Source: Bryobacteraceae bacterium (GTDB lineage Bacteria > Acidobacteriota > Terriglobia > Bryobacterales > Bryobacteraceae). Taken from it: DNA of 44,086 nt. Positions within the stretch are counted from its first letter, which is position 1. Every line of letters starts with the position of its first letter. Under the pieces are notes generated by a model, which saw only the letters and a list, made by a program, of their open reading frames with translations, did not search any database and was not told the DNA's origin. The stretch is taken from positions 1 through 44,086 of the forward strand of contig JAICJH010000058.1 in the NCBI GenBank assembly GCA_025928545.1, written 5' to 3'. Shown here piece by piece: positions 41,194 through 44,086 of the stretch. The translations under genes were made by a program, and so were the position numbers.

Positions 41194-41763
41194 ATGTATT
41201 ATGTGGGGCTGGATCTGGGACAGAAGCGGGATCATTCGGCGGTTGTGATTGTGGAGCGGGTGGAGCATCGGCGGGCGTTCATGGGGTCGGCGTTCGAGCG
41301 GCTGGTGGTGCGGTATGTGGAGCGGATGCCGCTTGGGATGTCTTATCCGGCGATGGCGGAGCGGGTGCGGCAGATTGTGCGGAGCGAGGCGCTGGATGGC
41401 AATTGCGCGCTGGCAGTGGATGCGACAGGCGTGGGGGCTCCCGTGGTGGACACGCTGCGGGCGGCGAGGCTGGGGTGCGAGTTGACCGCGGTCACGATAA
41501 CGGCGGCGCTGAAGCGGGACATGATGGCGGAAGTGCAGGTACTGCTGGAGACGAAGAAGCTGACGATCGCGAACGTGAAGCAGAAGTCGCACCTGATTCG
41601 GGAGCTGCTGGATGTGCGGCTGGCGGTGAACCAGTCGGGGACGGTTCGGATCGGCGCGGACGGGTATGGAGAGCATGACGATTTAGTGATTGCGCTGGCA
41701 CTGGCTTGCTGGCGCGCGAAAGGAAGGCAACAGGTTGGAGAACAATCGCAAAGATTACTGTGA
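41194..41763 (+). CDS. Terminase nuclease-like protein (RNase H fold), stand-alone
   Basis: A 189-aa protein matching the C-terminal RNase-H-like nuclease of large terminases. It starts YYVGLDLGQKRDHSAVVIVER (D7), then AVDATGVGAPVVD (D76) and GYGEHDDLVIALALACWRA (D162-D163), the expected three acidic positions. It has its own ribosome-binding site (AAAAAGGAAAG before ATG) 31 bases after the ATPase stop, in a different frame, so this is a real two-gene split and not a recent frameshift. Together the pair forms a full terminase motor-plus-nuclease. What DNA it would cut or package is unknown without phage structural genes. Confidence 0.8.
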   Translation: MYYVGLDLGQKRDHSAVVIVERVEHRRAFMGSAFERLVVRYVERMPLGMSYPAMAERVRQIVRSEALDGNCALAVDATGVGAPVVDTLRAARLGCELTAVTITAALKRDMMAEVQVLLETKKLTIANVKQKSHLIRELLDVRLAVNQSGTVRIGADGYGEHDDLVIALALACWRAKGRQQVGEQSQRLL

Positions 41764-41932
41764 GAAGGCGGAAGGGGTGGAGGAGCGGCTGGCGGAGGCT
41801 TCGCGGCTTGACCGGCTGACGGTTGAGAGGCGGAAGCCTGGTCCTGCGGGGCGGTATCGGACGGTGGATGAGTACGATGCGGTGCTTCGGGCTCATTGCC
41901 GGTTGGATGAGGTACCAATGAAGAAGGCATAA
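41732..41932 (+). CDS. Small ORF at the end of the terminase cassette
   Basis: A 66-aa frame from TTG 41732, preceded by GGAAGG and overlapping the end of the nuclease gene by 32 bases. The residues are highly charged (KDYCEKAEGVEERLAEASRLDRLTVERRK) and end PMKKA. The stop TAA overlaps the first base of repeat copy i. No family is recognised. It may be a partner of the terminase pair or an accidental frame; the overlap with the nuclease and the tight repeat boundary favour a shared cassette. Confidence 0.5.
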   Translation, partial: RLENNRKDYCEKAEGVEERLAEASRLDRLTVERRKPGPAGRYRTVDEYDAVLRAHCRLDEVPMKKA

Positions 41933-41963
41933 TGGCCGCCGATGCACGCCGGTGCACGCCGAT
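41932..41963 (+). repeat. 32-bp interspersed repeat, copy i
   Basis: Near-consensus copy (GCCGGTGCAC in the second unit) overlapping the stop codon of the preceding small ORF by one base. It lies 39 bases before the isochorismatase-like gene and closes the h-i cassette. Confidence 0.9.
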
Positions 41964-42002
41964 AAGAAAAAACGGCTTGGGAATTGCTGGCCTTAGCTTG
42001 TT

Positions 42003-42554
42003 ATGGGTGCTGTGCTGGTTCTTGTGGACGTGATCAACCACTTCGAGTTTTTGGATGGGGAGAAGATACTTCGTCAGGCTTTACCGATTGCTCCCCGGCT
42101 GGCTCGGCTGAAGAAGCGGGCTCAGGCGGCCGGGATGGCTACGATTTATGTGAATGACAATTTCGGGCAGTGGCGGTCGGATGCCGGTAAGCTGCTGGAT
42201 TACTGCGTTCGGCCGGAGGCGAAGGGCAGAGCGTTTGTGGAACAGATTCGGCCGGAGAAGGACGATTACTTCGTGCTGAAGCCGATGCATTCGGGGTTTT
42301 ATCAGACGCCGCTGGAAGTGTTATTGCGCTATCTGGGTGCGTCCACTCTGGTGCTGGGCGGGCTTACTACTAATAGTTGTATTGTGTGCACGGCGCACGA
42401 TGCGCGGATGCGTGAGTTGAAACTCTATGTGCCTTCAGATTGTACGGCGGCGCGCAGCTTGAAGGAGCATCGGCAGGCTCTGGAGCATATTCGGACTATG
42501 ACGGATGCCAATGTTACCCGGTCGGGGGCTTTGCGGTTGAAGGAGATTGGCTAA
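42003..42554 (+). CDS. Isochorismatase-like cysteine hydrolase
   Basis: A 183-aa cysteine hydrolase of the isochorismatase-like superfamily. The catalytic triad is visible as D9 (VLVLVDVINHF), K in VLKPMHSGFY (about residue 93) and C in TTNSCIVCTAHDA (about 125), with the cis-peptide GGLTTNSC context. Members hydrolyse amides such as nicotinamide or ureido compounds. The substrate here is not readable. The stop overlaps the stop of the converging oxidoreductase by 4 bases. The ribosome-binding site is weak. Confidence 0.88.
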   Translation: MGAVLVLVDVINHFEFLDGEKILRQALPIAPRLARLKKRAQAAGMATIYVNDNFGQWRSDAGKLLDYCVRPEAKGRAFVEQIRPEKDDYFVLKPMHSGFYQTPLEVLLRYLGASTLVLGGLTTNSCIVCTAHDARMRELKLYVPSDCTAARSLKEHRQALEHIRTMTDANVTRSGALRLKEIG

Positions 42555-44086
42555 TCTGTGTCCGCCGGCTCTACGGTTATCACTATCGACTTCGACACGG
42601 GCTGGTTGCTGCCTTGGGCTACGTTGCGGAGGGGGACCAGCACGTTGGTTTCGGGGTAGTAAGCGGCGGCGCAGCCTTCGGGTATTTCGTAGGGGATGGC
42701 TTCGAAGCGCTCGGCGCGGCGCGTCTCGGATTCGAAGTGGCTGATCAGGTCTACCCATTGATTCTTTTGGAAGCCCAGCCTGTCCATGTCGGCGGCGTTC
42801 ATGAAGACTACGCGGCGGCCGTTGGAGATGCCCCGGTAGCGGTCGTTTTCGCTGTAGATGGTGGTGTTGAACTGATCGTGACTGCGGAGGGTGGTGAGGA
42901 GCAGCTGGCCTTCCTTGAGGTTGTGCTGCGGGATGGGATGCACTGTGAAGCGGGCGCGGGATGAGGGTGTTTTGAACTTACCTTCGCGCGGCGCGTTGGG
43001 AAGATAGAAGCCGCCGGGCTCGCGCACGCGGACGTTGTATTGCGTGAAGCCAGGCACGACGTGTTCGATGTGTTCGCGGATGCGGTCGTAGTTCTCGATG
43101 AGGCCCTGCCAATCCACGGTGGTTTTGCCGCTGAGGGTGGCCATGGCGATGCCGGCGATGATGGCGGGTTCGCTGCGCAGATGCGGGGAGGCGGGCGGAA
43201 GCGAGCCGTGGGATTGGTGGACAACGCCGGTGGTGTCCTCAACGGTGACAAACTGCGGGCCCGAGGTCTGCATGTCGCACTCGGTGCGTCCGAGGCAAGG
43301 CAGGATCAGCGCCTGCTCGCCGGTAATGAGATGTCCGCGATTGAGCTTGGTGGAGATCTGGACGGTTAGGCGGCAGCGCTGCATCGCTTCGGAGACGTAG
43401 CGTGTGTCGGGGGTGGCGGAGAGGAAATTTCCGCCGAGACCGATGAAGACTTTGACGCGGCCCCGGTGCATGCCCTCGATGGTGCAGACGGTATCGAAGC
43501 CGTGTTTCTCGGGTGGAGAGAAGTGGAACTCGCGGCCGAGAGCGGCGAGATATTCGGGACTCATCTTTTCCCAGATGCCGACGGTGCGGTCGCCCTGAAC
43601 GTTGCTGTGACCACGGACGGGACAGAGGCCGGCGCCTTTGCGGCCGATCTGGCCGCGGAGCAGCGCGAAGTTGACGATGGTCTGGACGTTGGCGACGCCG
43701 TTGCGGTGCTGGGTGATGCCCATGGCCCAGGAACAGATCATGCGTTCGGACTGCATGGCAATCTCGGCAGCCTGGCGGATGAGCTCGCGGGAAAGGCCGC
43801 TGCCGCGGACGATGTTGTCCCAGCTTTCGGCGCGGATGTCGCGCGCGAATGCGTCGAAGCCTTCGGTGTGATGATCGATGAAATCGCGGGCGAGGATTTT
43901 GCCGTGGGTGTGGTCATCGGCGTCGAGCATTTCCTTCATGATGCCTTTGAGAACGGCGACGTCGCCGTTGATGCGAACGGGGAGGAAGAGGCAGGCGAGG
44001 TCGGTGCCGTGGAGGAGCATATCGACCGGCCGCTGGGGATTCTTGAAGCGCATGAGGCCGGTTTCGATGAGGGGATTGATGCTGAC
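42551..44086 (-). CDS. YdeP/FdhF-type molybdopterin oxidoreductase (partial)
   Basis: The frame is open to the right edge, so the N-terminus is outside. About 511 residues are visible, starting VSINPLIETGLMRFKNPQ, and carry the FdhF/YdeP pattern. The molybdopterin-binding core has LPVRINGDVAVLKG, SWAMGITQHRNGVANVQTI, RGQIGRKGAGLCPVRGHSNVQGD, FIGLGGNFLSATPDT, and the C-terminal molybdopterin dinucleotide-binding domain (LLLTTLRSHDQFNTTIYSENDRYRGI). The nearest named relatives are the formate-dehydrogenase-like YdeP proteins. The Fe-S or N-terminal segment cannot be seen. The stop (TAG, 42551-42553) overlaps the isochorismatase stop. Confidence 0.88.
   Translation of the reverse strand, partial: VSINPLIETGLMRFKNPQRPVDMLLHGTDLACLFLPVRINGDVAVLKGIMKEMLDADDHTHGKILARDFIDHHTEGFDAFARDIRAESWDNIVRGSGLSRELIRQAAEIAMQSERMICSWAMGITQHRNGVANVQTIVNFALLRGQIGRKGAGLCPVRGHSNVQGDRTVGIWEKMSPEYLAALGREFHFSPPEKHGFDTVCTIEGMHRGRVKVFIGLGGNFLSATPDTRYVSEAMQRCRLTVQISTKLNRGHLITGEQALILPCLGRTECDMQTSGPQFVTVEDTTGVVHQSHGSLPPASPHLRSEPAIIAGIAMATLSGKTTVDWQGLIENYDRIREHIEHVVPGFTQYNVRVREPGGFYLPNAPREGKFKTPSSRARFTVHPIPQHNLKEGQLLLTTLRSHDQFNTTIYSENDRYRGISNGRRVVFMNAADMDRLGFQKNQWVDLISHFESETRRAERFEAIPYEIPEGCAAAYYPETNVLVPLRNVAQGSNQPVSKSIVITVEPADTD

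Noticed and set aside
1..44086. tRNA or rRNA genes
   Set aside because: None was recognised by eye. There were no cloverleaf-like or conserved rRNA stretches, but a covariance-model search would be needed to be certain.

Overview
The window looks like a chromosomal segment of a soil Acidobacteriota, most likely the Bryobacterales/Solibacter group. This is inferred from gene content, not from a search. The clues are a TIGR03435-type secreted protein, an NHL-repeat protein with a C-terminal region like the Solibacter TIGR03437 domain, large Oar-like TonB-dependent receptors with an N-terminal carboxypeptidase-regulatory-like domain, a fused LptF-LptG permease, and high GC.

Layout. Positions 1-100 are the tail of a Fis-type regulator. 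Positions 117-3440 (minus) carry an M28 peptidase, an HpcH/HpaI aldolase and an MCE/MlaD protein. Positions 3549-6764 (plus) carry a Yip1-like membrane protein, ComF, an HNH nuclease and an unusual MerR-cupin fusion with its own promoter/operator. Positions 6796-9324 (minus) hold a large U32 protein. Positions 9429-17658 (plus) form a tight four-gene operon: an exported TldD-like metalloprotease, its degenerate TldE-like partner, LptF-LptG, and an outer-membrane barrel protein. A secreted NHL-repeat protein and a small family protein follow on the minus strand (17659-21584).

From 21.6 to 27.5 kb the region is accessory in character. It holds copies of a 32-bp interspersed repeat, a tiny zinc-ribbon ORF, a GxxExxY (PD-(D/E)XK-like) protein, a cytochrome c, a FAD/Rieske oxidoreductase, a multi-PAS histidine kinase and a hicB gene interrupted by an in-frame stop. 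From 27.6 to 40 kb there is an alpha/beta hydrolase, a TIGR03435 protein, two tandem Oar-like receptors, and a divergent ECF sigma / putative anti-sigma pair. From 40 to 42 kb lies a repeat-bounded terminase cassette, with ATPase and RNase-H-like nuclease on separate genes plus a small ORF. It is preceded by a decayed piece of the alpha/beta hydrolase. The window ends with an isochorismatase-like hydrolase and a partial YdeP/FdhF-type molybdopterin oxidoreductase.

The most unusual signal is the 32-bp repeat. There are nine copies, built from a 10-nt unit. They lie at gene edges, bound two small nuclease-bearing cassettes, and supply start codons, stop codons or terminal residues to neighbouring genes.
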